Shown here: piece after piece, positions 51,062 to 61,110 of the stretch
Position numbering within the stretch: the first letter of the stretch is position 1
Layout: each line of letters opens with the position of its first letter
Assembly: GCA_050248795.1 (NCBI GenBank)
Contig: JBFWRS010000022.1
Coordinates: 1-61,110 of the forward strand
Source: CAZTDU01 sp050248795
GTDB taxonomy: Bacteria > Pseudomonadota > Gammaproteobacteria > Burkholderiales > SG8-39
Reading direction: 5' to 3'
Length of the DNA: 61,110 nucleotides
Notes under the pieces: model-generated
Told to the model about the DNA's origin: nothing
What the model saw: the letters and a program-made list of their open reading frames with translations, nothing else
The model's database searches: none
Program-made: the position numbers and the translations under genes

Positions 51062-53032
51062 ATGGCAAAAGAAAAATACGACGCATCCGCAATCCAGGCC
51101 CTGAAGGGGCTGGAACCCGTCCGGCGCATGCCGGGCATGTACACGCACACCATCCACCCGCTGCACATCGTGCAGGAGGCGATAGACAACGCCATCGACG
51201 AGGCGCTGGCGGGCTTCGGCAGGCGCATCACCGTGTCGGTGTGGAAGGACGGCTCGGTAGAGGTCGAGGACGAGGGCCGCGGCATCCCGGTTGACATGCA
51301 TCCGGTGGAGAAAAAGCCCGCGGTCGAGGTCGCCTTCACCATGCTGCACGCAGGCGGCAAGTTCTCCAAGTCGGGAGAAGGCGTGTATCACATCTCCGGC
51401 GGCCTGCACGGCGTTGGCGTTGCGGTGACCAACGCGCTGTCGAAGCGCTGCGAAGTCACCGTATACCGCGACGGGCAGAAGCACGCGATCGCCTTCGAGG
51501 GCGGTGAACTGGTGTCGAAGCTCAGATCCGAGCGCATCAAGGACCGCAGGACCGGCACCGTGGTGCGGGTGTGGCCCGACCCGAAGTACTTCGACTCGCC
51601 GAACATCCCGATGGGCGAGCTCGAGCACCTGATCCGCTCGAAAGCCTACCTGCTGCCCGGGCTCACCACCGTGCTGCGCGTCGAGGGCAAGCCCGAGCAG
51701 AGCTGGACCTTCGAGCGCGGCATGGCGCAGTACTTCGAGCGCATGCTGGACGGTCGCGAGCTGGTTGCGCCGCTGTTTTCCGGCGCCAGGCATTTCGACG
51801 AGAAGTCCGCCGCGGACTTCGCCGAGATCGAGGCCGGCGAGGGCGCGGAGTGGGCGATAGGCTGGGTGGCCGAGGGCGAGGTATTCGCCGACAGCCACGT
51901 CAACCTGATTCCCACGCGATCCGGCGGCACGCACGAGGCCGGATTCAGGAACGGCATCTTCGACGCGCTCACCGCGTTCATGGACACGCGCACGCTGACG
52001 CCCAAGGGCGTGAAGCTGATCGCGGACGACCTCTGGTCGCGTGCATCGTTCACGCTGTCGGCGCGCATCGTGCGCACGCAGTTCCACGGCCAGACCAAGG
52101 AAAAGCTCACCACGCGGCACGCCGCGAAGCTGCTCGAGCTCTGCGTCAAGGACGCCTTCGAGCTCTGGCTCAGCCAGCATCCGGACGATGGCAAGAAGAT
52201 CGTCGAGCTCGCCATCGAGCAGGCGATGGCGCGCCTGTCCCGGGGCAAGAAGTTCGAGAGGAAGAAAGGCTCGGGCGTGGCGACGCTGCCGGGCAAGCTG
52301 GTCGACTGCGCATCGGACGACATCACGCGCAACGAGCTGTTCATGGTCGAGGGCGATTCCGCCGGCGGCTCGGCCAAGGAAGCGCGCGACAAGGAAACCC
52401 AGGCGATCCTGCCGCTGCGCGGCAAGGTGCTGAACACCATGTCCAAGGACGCGCGCACGGTGCTCGCGAACAAGGAACTGCAGGCGATCGCCACCGCCAT
52501 CGGCGTCGACCCGCACGGCGCCGCGGACAATGCCGACCTGTCGGGGCTGCGCTACGGCAAGGTGATCATCATGACCGACGCGGACGTCGACGGCGGGCAC
52601 ATCCAGGCGCTGCTGCTGACATTCTTCTTCATGCACGCGCCCAGGCTGGTCGAGGCGGGCCGCGTGTACGTGTCGCAGGCGCCGCTGTTCAAGGTCGAAG
52701 TGCCCGCGCAGGGCAAGGGCAGGCCGGCGCGCCGGGTGTATTGCCTGGACGAGGACGAGCTCGAGGAAACGCTGGTCGCGCTGCGCAAGGAAAAGGTGCG
52801 CGAAGGCTCGTGGGAGATCTCGCGCTTCAAGGGCCTTGGCGAGATGAATCCCGAGCAGCTGTGGGAGACCTCGATGAATCCGGATTCGCGGCGCCTGGTG
52901 CGCATGAAGCTGGACGCGGCGCAGATCGCGCGCGCGCGCGCCACGTTCGAACTGCTGATGGACTCGGGCGAAGCCGAAGGCCGGCGCAACTGGATGCGCG
53001 AGCACTGGAAGAGCGTGGAGGCAGACGTATAG
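51062..53032 (+). CDS. parE: DNA topoisomerase IV subunit B
   Basis: ParE supplies ATPase and TOPRIM functions for topoisomerase IV, which decatenates daughter chromosomes. The GHKL ATPase has NAIDEALAGF near residue 42, GRGIPVDMHP near 78 and SGGLHGVGVAVTNAL near 115. The TOPRIM motif is MVEGDSAGGSA near 427, followed by MTDADVDGGHI. It is 656 aa, as in the ParE (not GyrB) type, which lacks the GyrB insertion. Gene order is parE, small ORF, parC. Confidence 0.96.
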   Translation: MAKEKYDASAIQALKGLEPVRRMPGMYTHTIHPLHIVQEAIDNAIDEALAGFGRRITVSVWKDGSVEVEDEGRGIPVDMHPVEKKPAVEVAFTMLHAGGKFSKSGEGVYHISGGLHGVGVAVTNALSKRCEVTVYRDGQKHAIAFEGGELVSKLRSERIKDRRTGTVVRVWPDPKYFDSPNIPMGELEHLIRSKAYLLPGLTTVLRVEGKPEQSWTFERGMAQYFERMLDGRELVAPLFSGARHFDEKSAADFAEIEAGEGAEWAIGWVAEGEVFADSHVNLIPTRSGGTHEAGFRNGIFDALTAFMDTRTLTPKGVKLIADDLWSRASFTLSARIVRTQFHGQTKEKLTTRHAAKLLELCVKDAFELWLSQHPDDGKKIVELAIEQAMARLSRGKKFERKKGSGVATLPGKLVDCASDDITRNELFMVEGDSAGGSAKEARDKETQAILPLRGKVLNTMSKDARTVLANKELQAIATAIGVDPHGAADNADLSGLRYGKVIIMTDADVDGGHIQALLLTFFFMHAPRLVEAGRVYVSQAPLFKVEVPAQGKGRPARRVYCLDEDELEETLVALRKEKVREGSWEISRFKGLGEMNPEQLWETSMNPDSRRLVRMKLDAAQIARARATFELLMDSGEAEGRRNWMREHWKSVEADV

Positions 53033-53047
53033 CGCAAGGGAGGCTGC

Positions 53048-53305
53048 ATGGCTGCGAAGAAAAAGAAGACGCAGAAACCTGCCTGGGAACGCGGCTACCA
53101 GGGGCACGTGCTCTGGGCCGGCAAGCAGAAGCTGGGCAGGGTAAACGTGCATGCAGGCAGTGACGCCGGGCAGAAGTACAGCGGACACAAGTACACATGG
53201 GAAGCCGCCGGCCGCACCGGCGAGGCGGATTCCCTCGACAAGGCACGCGCCGCGGTGGAGTACGCCGTGATGGTCGCGGACAAGCAGAGAGACCTATTCG
53301 AATAG
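53048..53305 (+). CDS. small conserved protein between parE and parC, 85 aa
   Basis: I do not recognise a family. It is basic at the N-terminus (MAAKKKKTQKPAWERG), with aromatic and glycine-rich centre (HVLWAGKQKLGRVNVHAG) and an acidic helical end. An AGGGAGG site ten bases before the ATG supports expression. It is 15 bases after parE and three before parC, so it is co-transcribed with topoisomerase IV. Confidence 0.75.
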   Translation: MAAKKKKTQKPAWERGYQGHVLWAGKQKLGRVNVHAGSDAGQKYSGHKYTWEAAGRTGEADSLDKARAAVEYAVMVADKQRDLFE

Positions 53306-53308
53306 ACC

Positions 53309-55608
<2,300 letters not shown>

Positions 55609-55612
<4 letters not shown>

Positions 55613-55950
55613 AGCGCGCGATACTGCTCGCGCTGGCGCTGCTGCCGCTGGATGCGTCCGCGGCGCGCTGCCGGGCGCTGGATGGCGACACGCTGCAGTG
55701 CGGCGCCGAGCGGGTACGCCTGTACCGCGTCTACGCCGCGGAGATGAACCACGCGGGCGGCGCCGAGGCGAGGCGCAAGCTGCAGCGGCAGGTCGCGGGC
55801 CGAGAGGTGCGGCTGCGTCGGCATGGTGTCGACCGCTATGGCCGCACGCTGGCGGACGCCTACGTCGGCGGCCGCCGGATCCGCCAGGCCGACATCGGTC
55901 CGCGCGCGGGGCGCGGCGTGAAGAGCGGATACGCGTCGAAGCCGAAGTGA
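55609..55950 (+). CDS. short secreted SNase-like (thermonuclease homologue) protein, 113 aa
   Basis: A signal peptide (residues 3-18) is followed by a small OB-type nuclease-like domain. LDGDTLQCGAERVRLYRV near residue 25 and HGVDRYGRTLADAYVGG near residue 77 match Staphylococcal nuclease blocks. The arginine in DRYGRT and a glutamate in AAEM are present. It is shorter than SNase (about 150) at both ends, so activity is uncertain. The GTG start overlaps the parC stop; its own stop overlaps the next gene. Confidence 0.77.
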
Positions 55951-57170
55951 AGGACCTGCTGCGCGCAGCGCGACCGCTCACCGCCACCACCGCGATCCTT
56001 GCCGCGGCGCTGGTGCTGGTCGCCGGGCACTGGACGCTGCCGCCGTCGCTTGCCGGCCTGCGCGAAGCGGGTCCGTACGCGGCGCTCGGCGCCGCGGTGG
56101 CGGTGGCGGCATGGTTCAATCGCGGCCGCGTGCTGGTCTTCGCTGCGTCCCTGCTGATCGCGTACATGGGCTACATGATGGCGGGCGCTGCGGGCGGCTT
56201 CGCGCCGCGGGCGGTGTATACCGCGATGGCGCTGCTGGTGCCGGCCAACGTGCTGGTCGCGCTCGCGATGCCCGACCGCGGCGTGGCGCATCACCACGAC
56301 TACCGCTGGCTGCTCGCAGTCGCGGTGCAGATCCTGCTGGTGGCGTGGGTCGCCTCGTCCGGGCGCAGCGCGATGTCGGGGCTTGCCTGGCAGGCGCTGC
56401 TGGAGCACTGGAGCCTGCGCGCACCGCCGATGCCGTGGCTGGGCAGGCTGCTGCTGGCGGCGGCGCTGGCCGCCGCGGCGTGGCGCGCCTGGCCGCGGCA
56501 ATCGCGGCAGGAAATCGGCATTGCAGGCGCACTGATCGCCTTCTACGTCGCCTGCGAATGGCCCGAGCGCGCGGACGTGTTCGCGGTGTTCCTCGGCGCG
56601 GCCGGCGCGATCCTGGTCGTCGCGGTGCTGCAGGAATCGCATCGCATGGCGTTCAACGACGAGCTGACCGGCCTGCCCGGGCGCCGTGCGCTGCAGGAGT
56701 CGCTCGCCGCGCTCGGACCGCACTACGCGATCGCGATGGTGGACGTGGACCATTTCAAGAAATTCAACGACACGCACGGCCACGACATCGGCGACCAGGT
56801 GCTGAAGCTGGTTGCGGCGCAACTGGACGAGGTCGGCGGCGGCGGGCGCGCCTATCGCTACGGCGGCGAGGAGTTCGCGGTGCTTTTCCCCGGCCGCGGG
56901 ATGGGCGATGCGCTGCCGCACCTGGAGGAGATCCGCGCCGCGATCGAAACCTACCCGATGGCGGTGCGCGGCGATGATCGCCCCAAGCTGCCCGAGGATG
57001 GCCTGAGGCGCCGGCGCGACGCCGGGCCGGCGAAGACGCTTTCGGTTACCGTATCGATAGGCGTGGCCGAGCCCGGTGCGAAGCACGCCACGCCGGCGCA
57101 GGTGATCAAGGCCGCGGACAAGGCGCTGTACCGCGCCAAGGAGGCGGGCAGGAACCGGGTCAGCCGATAG
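55947..57170 (+). CDS. membrane-anchored diguanylate cyclase (GGDEF), 407 aa
   Basis: Roughly six to eight hydrophobic segments fill residues 10-225 and a GGDEF domain the rest. The catalytic motif is GGEEF in YRYGGEEFAVLF, with VDVDHFKKFNDTHGHDIGDQ upstream as the GTP/metal site. It should make cyclic di-GMP. The product-inhibition I-site RxxD, normally five residues before GGEEF, is absent (the sequence reads GRAYRY). A 20-residue basic insertion (RGDDRPKLPEDGLRRRRDAG) precedes the last strand. The GTG start overlaps the upstream stop. Confidence 0.9.
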   Translation: MKDLLRAARPLTATTAILAAALVLVAGHWTLPPSLAGLREAGPYAALGAAVAVAAWFNRGRVLVFAASLLIAYMGYMMAGAAGGFAPRAVYTAMALLVPANVLVALAMPDRGVAHHHDYRWLLAVAVQILLVAWVASSGRSAMSGLAWQALLEHWSLRAPPMPWLGRLLLAAALAAAAWRAWPRQSRQEIGIAGALIAFYVACEWPERADVFAVFLGAAGAILVVAVLQESHRMAFNDELTGLPGRRALQESLAALGPHYAIAMVDVDHFKKFNDTHGHDIGDQVLKLVAAQLDEVGGGGRAYRYGGEEFAVLFPGRGMGDALPHLEEIRAAIETYPMAVRGDDRPKLPEDGLRRRRDAGPAKTLSVTVSIGVAEPGAKHATPAQVIKAADKALYRAKEAGRNRVSR

Positions 57171-57179
57171 GAGGGTGCG

Positions 57180-57494
57180 ATGGCAAGCATTCACGACGGG
57201 CAGGGCTACCGCGAACAGGCGCTGAAGCTGTTTCCGTGGATCTGCGGGCGCTGCGCGCGCGAGTTTTCCGGCGTGCGCCTGCGCGAGCTCACCGTGCACC
57301 ACAAGGACGGCAACCATGCCAACAACCCGCCGGACGGCAGCAACTGGGAACTGCTGTGCATCTACTGCCACGAGAACGAGCACGCGCGCATGGTCGATGC
57401 CGCCGCGGGCGGCGGCGGCGACAGGGAGCCCGCGCCTGCAACCCACCGGCCGCTTGGGGCGCTGGCGGCGCTGCTGAAGAAGGACGGCAAGTAG
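57180..57494 (+). CDS. HNH nuclease-like protein, YajD-like, 104 aa
   Basis: This is a small HNH-type protein. The zinc knuckle cysteines CGRC near residue 22 and CIYC near 60 flank the HNH core LTVHHKDGNHANNPPDG, followed by a CHENEH segment. It matches the YajD-type HNH family. The last 30 residues (AAAGGGGDREP to LLKKDGK) are a low-complexity tail. It is ten bases after the diguanylate cyclase stop. The stop overlaps the next GTG start. Confidence 0.85.
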   Translation: MASIHDGQGYREQALKLFPWICGRCAREFSGVRLRELTVHHKDGNHANNPPDGSNWELLCIYCHENEHARMVDAAAGGGGDREPAPATHRPLGALAALLKKDGK

Positions 57495-57865
57495 TGGCGG
57501 CTGCGGCGAAACGGCCGCGCAAGCCGGCCGCGAAGCCGAAGGACAAGCCGCACCGCCACCACGTCTACGTCGTCGAGCTCGATCCTCGCGTGCTGAACAG
57601 CGGGCGCTTCCTCAAGGCGAACCCCGGGCGCGACATGCTGAAGCCCTGCGTGTACGTCGGCATGACCAGCCTCACGCCCGAACTGCGCTTCAAGCGCCAC
57701 AAGGCGGGCATCAAGGCCAACCGCTACGTGCAGCAGTACGGCTTGAGGCTGCTGCCCGCCCTCTACGCCTACGCCAACCCGATGCCATACGACGCCGCCC
57801 GCGACATGGAGGTCGAGCTCGCCATCGCCCTGCGCGAGGAGGGCTACGCGGTCTGGCAGGCCTAG
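57494..57865 (+). CDS. GIY-YIG-like small protein, 123 aa
   Basis: After a basic N-terminus (KRPRKPAAKPKDKPHRHH), the block HVYVVELDPRVL is followed by KPCVYVGMTSLTPELRFKRH. The VYVVEL and VYVGMT strands and the Arg/His helix resemble the GIY-YIG nuclease core. A glutamate in DMEVELAIALREEG could serve as the metal ligand. The family link is moderate. The GTG start overlaps the HNH stop (TAGTG), so the two are a coupled pair. Confidence 0.7.
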   Translation: MAAAAKRPRKPAAKPKDKPHRHHVYVVELDPRVLNSGRFLKANPGRDMLKPCVYVGMTSLTPELRFKRHKAGIKANRYVQQYGLRLLPALYAYANPMPYDAARDMEVELAIALREEGYAVWQA

Positions 57866-57894
57866 CGCCGACCGGTGTAAAGTCTGCGTTCCCC

Positions 57895-58809
57895 ATGGAC
57901 GACCTCGACTTCTCGCAACCTGCCCCGCGCAAGCCCGAGCAGCCGGCTGCCAAGCCCGCGTCGGCACGGGCCGCCGCGCCTGCCGCCGCGCCGCCGCCGA
58001 TGTACAACGCCGCCATGGCGATGGAGTTCTTCCGCAGCGCCGGCAAGCCCGAGAGCTTTCCCGCCGGCGCCACGGTGTTCGCCGAGAACGAGAAGGCCGG
58101 CGGCCTGTTCGGCAAGCGTGCCCGGATGTACCTGCTGCTCACCGGCGAGATCGAGATGCGCGCGCAGGAGCAGCCGATCGGCGTGGTGCGCGTAGGCGAG
58201 GTGTTCGGCGAGATGGCGGTGATCGCGCAGGCCGCGCGCACCGCGACCGCGGTGGCGAAGGCGCAGAGCACGGTGATCGGGCTGGACGACAAGCAGTTCC
58301 AGGCGGCGCTGCAGCAGAAGCCGGAATTCGCGCTGATGATGATGAGCGTGGTCAACAGCAGGCTGCGCAGCACGCTGACGCGGCTGCACGCCAATCGCAC
58401 GCTGCACGCCGGCGAGGCGAAGGAGTCCGCGGTATTCGACAGGAAAGCGCTCGCCGCGCTGCGCCAGACGCTGGGCGAGCAGTCGGTGGTGCGCTGCGAA
58501 GCCGGCAAGATGCTGATGCAGGAGGGCACGCCGGGCAGCGTGATGTACGTGGTGCTGGAAGGCCGCATGGCGATGTCGATCAAGGGCGGCGTGGTCGGCC
58601 GTGCCGGTCCGGGCGGCGTGTTCGGCGAAATGGCGCTGGTGGACCAGTCGCCGCGCGCCGCCAACGCCACCGCCGAAATCGAATCGACGCTGCTCGCCAT
58701 CAATCGCGCGGCGTTCCTGCACCTGGCGAAGACCAGCCCGACGTTCGGGGCTTCGGTGCTGGCAGGCATCGCCGCGCGCGCCGCCGACATGGCGGAGCGC
58801 AACCGCTAG
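57895..58809 (+). CDS. tandem cyclic-nucleotide-binding-domain protein, 304 aa
   Basis: Two cNMP-binding domains (about residues 45-165 and 180-300) follow an Ala/Pro-rich N-terminus. Each has a phosphate-binding cassette: VFGEMAVIAQAARTATA (Glu106, Arg115) and VFGEMALVDQSPRAANA (Glu245, Arg254). Both retain the glutamate and arginine needed to bind cyclic nucleotide. There is no DNA-binding, kinase or channel domain, so any output is by protein contact. It follows a run of nuclease-like genes and a diguanylate cyclase. Confidence 0.85.
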   Translation: MDDLDFSQPAPRKPEQPAAKPASARAAAPAAAPPPMYNAAMAMEFFRSAGKPESFPAGATVFAENEKAGGLFGKRARMYLLLTGEIEMRAQEQPIGVVRVGEVFGEMAVIAQAARTATAVAKAQSTVIGLDDKQFQAALQQKPEFALMMMSVVNSRLRSTLTRLHANRTLHAGEAKESAVFDRKALAALRQTLGEQSVVRCEAGKMLMQEGTPGSVMYVVLEGRMAMSIKGGVVGRAGPGGVFGEMALVDQSPRAANATAEIESTLLAINRAAFLHLAKTSPTFGASVLAGIAARAADMAERNR

Positions 58810-58816
58810 CCGGGCG

Positions 58817-59428
58817 CTAAACCAGCCCCAGCTGCCTGAAGCGCAACAGCAGTTCGCGGCACGCCCACGCGTCGGTGGCGGCGTAGGCGATTTGCGCGGC
58901 GTTTAGCCGCGGCGCCGCCCAGTTCGACGTGCGCTTGCCCTTCGGGATGCGCGCGCCGAGGAATATCCCGGCGAGGTTGCGCAGGCCGGTCTGGCGCAAG
59001 CCGTGGCGGCGCGCGACGCCGCCGATGTCCAGCACCGACGATTCCTCGAACGGGAACACCTGCTTCAGCTTCGCCAGGTCGTCGGCCACCGAGATGCCGC
59101 CCTTGACGATGCCCGGCGCGGACATGAAGCCGCCGATCGCGGCGGAGAAATCCATGCGCCCGAGCTGGAACAGGTACACGCTGCGCGCGGTGGCCACCTG
59201 CACCAGGCAGGGCAGGTAGCTCTCGCCGACGCGGAACGCGGGGCGCGTCTCGGTGTCCCAGCCCACCGCCGCTTCGTCGCCGATGTCCGCCACCGCGCGC
59301 TCGAGCTGCGCCGGCGATTCCACCAGGCAGACGTCGCCCTCGTAGCGCTGCACCGGAAGCTCGGCCATCTCCTCGCGCGAGATCTCGCGCAGGTACTCCG
59401 CCGGCAGCGCCGCGCCGGCTGCGCTCAT
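58817..59428 (-). CDS. DEDD-type 3'-5' exonuclease (RNase D-like), 203 aa
   Basis: This is a DEDDy exonuclease domain. The first acidic pair is in AVGWDTETRPAFR near residue 58, the third aspartate in GISVADDLAKL, and the fourth with tyrosine in AYAATDAWACREL near residue 185. No HRDC domain is present, so it is a minimal RNase D/KapD-type nuclease. Its ATG overlaps the gshA stop (ATGA), so it is co-translated with gshA. It converges with the cNMP-binding gene. Confidence 0.88.
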   Translation of the reverse strand: MSAAGAALPAEYLREISREEMAELPVQRYEGDVCLVESPAQLERAVADIGDEAAVGWDTETRPAFRVGESYLPCLVQVATARSVYLFQLGRMDFSAAIGGFMSAPGIVKGGISVADDLAKLKQVFPFEESSVLDIGGVARRHGLRQTGLRNLAGIFLGARIPKGKRTSNWAAPRLNAAQIAYAATDAWACRELLLRFRQLGLV

Positions 59429-60963
59429 CGATGCGCCGCCGCTGGCTGGTCCCCCAGCCGCTCCCTGGCGATGTACTGCTGGCGGAATTCCTCGAACGCC
59501 AGGTTGTCTGCCGCCTCGATGCGTTTCTGTTCGGCGATCGACTGTTCCGCCATGCGCTGGAAGCGCTGCTCGACGTCGGCCGGGAAAGGCAGTTCGAGCA
59601 TCGCCTGGCGCGTGCGCAGCGACTGCGCGCGGGTGAACGCGACATAGGAATTGTCGTGATCGTGCGCCATCGCGTCGAGCACGCGCGCCGAGGGCAGCGA
59701 TTGCGGTGCGGCGAGCGCGGCGCTGGCGGCGGTAAGCGCGCTCGCGTAGCGGCTGCCGCCGTGCACCGCATCGAGCGCCTTCGCGATCGGCGCGCATTCG
59801 GCCAGCACCTCCGCGCCCCAGTCGGTGAGGCCGGCTTCGCGGCTGCCGCGCTCCAGGCGCAGCCCGGGCTCGCGCCCGCGCGCCGCGACGCGGTGCTGGT
59901 TGCGGCCCAGCGCGGCGATCTCCTGCGGCGTGTCCGGCGGGCTGTCGGCGAGCAGGCAGTGCAGCAGGAACACGTCGAGGAAGCGCATGGTTTCGGCGGC
60001 GATGCCCACCGGCAGGAACGGGTCGAGGTCCATGCAGCGCACTTCGACGTACTCCACGCCGCGCTCGCGCAGCGCGTGCAGCGGGCGCTCGCCCGGATTG
60101 ATCACGCGCTTGGGGCGGATGGTGCCGTAGAACTCGTTCTCGATCTGCAGCAGGCTGGTGGCGAGCTGGTTGTAGTCGCCGCCCGGGTTGCGGATGCCGA
60201 CCGCTTCATAGGGTGGATAGGGCACCGTCAGCGCCTCGGCGAGCGACCCGGCGTAGCTCTCCAGGCTGTTGTAGCTCACCGCGAGCGAGGCCTGCGCATC
60301 GCTCTGGTAGCCCAGGCGCCCCATGCGCAGCGAGGTGCCGTGCGGCATGTACAGCGTGTGCTCGGTCAGCGACTGCAGCTCGTGCTCGCGTCCGGCGACG
60401 AAGCTAGAGCACACCGCGGGGGAGGCGCCAAAGAGGTACAGCAGCAGCCACGAGTGGCGGCGGAAATTGCGGATCAGCGAGAAGTAATCGCCGTTCTGCA
60501 CCCCGGGCAGCGACCAGTTGTAATGGATGCCCGAGATGGTCTGCATGCGCCTGCCGTAGCGGTGCGCGAGTCCCATGCGGTAGACGCTCTTGGCGCGGCC
60601 GATGTTGGAGTTGCCGTAGCGGCCGAGCGGGATGGTTTCGTCGGTGGGCAGGCCGCAGGGCATGCTTGCCACCCACAGCATTTCCTCGCCGATGGCGCGG
60701 TAGACGTACTGGTGGATCTGCGTCAGCTCGTCCAGGCAGGCCTCGACGCCCTGGTGCACGCCGGTGATCAGCTCGAGCTGCGCCTCGCTGTAGTCGGTGG
60801 TGATGTTCGGGTGCGTCAGCGCCGAACCCAGCGCCGCCGGGTGCGGCGTCATCGCGAGCTTGCCGTCGGACGTCGCGCGCAGGCTCTCCTTCTCCACGCC
60901 GCGCCGGATGCCTGCGAGGGCGTCGGGCTTCAGCGCGCGCAGCCGTTCTTGCAGCTTACTCAT
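59425..60963 (-). CDS. gshA: glutamate-cysteine ligase
   Basis: GshA makes gamma-glutamylcysteine, the first step of glutathione synthesis, using ATP. Its 512 aa and the RRGVEKESLRATSDG start and TDYSEAQLELITG segment identify the E. coli GshA type, with QTISGIHYNWSLP near residue 141. The stop overlaps the exonuclease start. Upstream it overlaps the stop of a probable ABC-F gene by eight bases, implying one operon. Confidence 0.95.
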   Translation of the reverse strand: MSKLQERLRALKPDALAGIRRGVEKESLRATSDGKLAMTPHPAALGSALTHPNITTDYSEAQLELITGVHQGVEACLDELTQIHQYVYRAIGEEMLWVASMPCGLPTDETIPLGRYGNSNIGRAKSVYRMGLAHRYGRRMQTISGIHYNWSLPGVQNGDYFSLIRNFRRHSWLLLYLFGASPAVCSSFVAGREHELQSLTEHTLYMPHGTSLRMGRLGYQSDAQASLAVSYNSLESYAGSLAEALTVPYPPYEAVGIRNPGGDYNQLATSLLQIENEFYGTIRPKRVINPGERPLHALRERGVEYVEVRCMDLDPFLPVGIAAETMRFLDVFLLHCLLADSPPDTPQEIAALGRNQHRVAARGREPGLRLERGSREAGLTDWGAEVLAECAPIAKALDAVHGGSRYASALTAASAALAAPQSLPSARVLDAMAHDHDNSYVAFTRAQSLRTRQAMLELPFPADVEQRFQRMAEQSIAEQKRIEAADNLAFEEFRQQYIARERLGDQPAAAHR

Positions 60964-61110
60964 GCGGATTCCTCGAGCCCTGTTTCTCCGAAGGTAACAG
61001 AAGTGCCTCCAGCGCCTCCCAGCGCTCCAGCTTCGCCATCAGCAGCACCTCTATTTCCCCGCACCGCGCCTGGTCTTTGCGGATCGCGTCGCCGGGCTGG
61101 CGATAGTACT
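60956..61110 (-). CDS. C-terminal end of a probable ABC-F ATP-binding protein (partial)
   Basis: The frame reads YYRQPGDAIRKDQARCGEIE and then VLLMAKLERWEALEALLLPS before stopping within gshA's first codons. Such helical, charged tails end ABC-F ribosome-associated ATPases. Only about 50 residues are in the window, with no Walker motifs, so the family is an inference from the ending. Confidence 0.45.
   Translation of the reverse strand, partial: YYRQPGDAIRKDQARCGEIEVLLMAKLERWEALEALLLPSEKQGSRNPHE

Overview
The window is a very GC-rich, gene-dense piece of a bacterial chromosome. It has no rRNA, tRNA, insertion sequence, prophage or CRISPR array that I could find by eye. Gene content (MetY, Gor, E. 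coli-type GshA, FadE-type acyl-CoA dehydrogenase, MnmC, ParE/ParC, DUF2917 beside a LysR gene, LutA/LutB) points to a proteobacterium. The compact GTG/TTG-rich operons and the DUF2917/LysR pair suggest a betaproteobacterium of the Burkholderiales kind, possibly a little-studied or uncultured lineage. That placement is inference; there is no rRNA to test it. High GC opens long antisense reading frames almost everywhere, and these were discarded.

Layout. 1-2.8 kb: a conserved hypothetical gene, metY and a coupled alpha/beta hydrolase. 2.8-5.2 kb (minus): radical SAM protein and MATE exporter. 5.2-12.9 kb (plus): an eight-gene, tightly packed run of MFS, DSD1-type PLP enzyme, RidA-like protein, second MFS, TauD-type dioxygenase, ornithine-cyclodeaminase-family protein, spermidine-synthase-like protein and TauE permease. 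This looks like one undescribed metabolic pathway. 12.9-16.8 kb (minus): gor, small proteins, a NUDIX/metallo-beta-lactamase fusion and DUF2917. 16.8-20.7 kb: a LysR gene with a palindrome-rich divergent promoter, a quinone oxidoreductase, and a coupled threonine-dehydratase-like enzyme plus DhlA-type haloalkane dehalogenase. 20.7-24.4 kb: crotonase, a DUF1499 protein, a degenerate HtrA-like protein and an HD-domain protein. 24.6-28.3 kb (plus): YdcH, dtd, a kinase-like plus acyl-CoA dehydrogenase pair (split ACAD11/LvaA-LvaC style), and a GST.

28.3-37.1 kb (minus) is a fatty-acid beta-oxidation operon: TetR regulator, fadE, thiolase, a pilin-like membrane protein, FadB/FadJ-type bifunctional enzyme, acyl-CoA thioesterase, TauE permease and alpha/beta hydrolase. 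A PsrA-like operator precedes the TetR gene. 37.2-42.9 kb (plus): ADP-ribosylglycohydrolase, Atm1-type ABC exporter, PbpG, EgtD and a CHAD protein. 42.9-51 kb: histidine phosphatase, lutA-lutB without lutC, a secretin-N-domain protein, mnmC, mmsA and an enolase-superfamily enzyme. 51-58.8 kb (plus): parE, a small ORF, parC, a nuclease-like protein, a diguanylate cyclase, HNH and GIY-YIG-like small proteins, and a tandem cyclic-nucleotide-binding protein. 58.8-61.1 kb (minus): a DEDD exonuclease, gshA and the 3' end of a probable ABC-F gene.

Thiol chemistry recurs across the window (gor, gshA, GST, Atm1-type exporter, egtD), but these genes are in separate transcription units. No stretch over 300 bases lacks a gene. 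The longest non-coding gap, about 200 bases at 24391-24594, ends in a hairpin that covers the ydcH ribosome-binding site.
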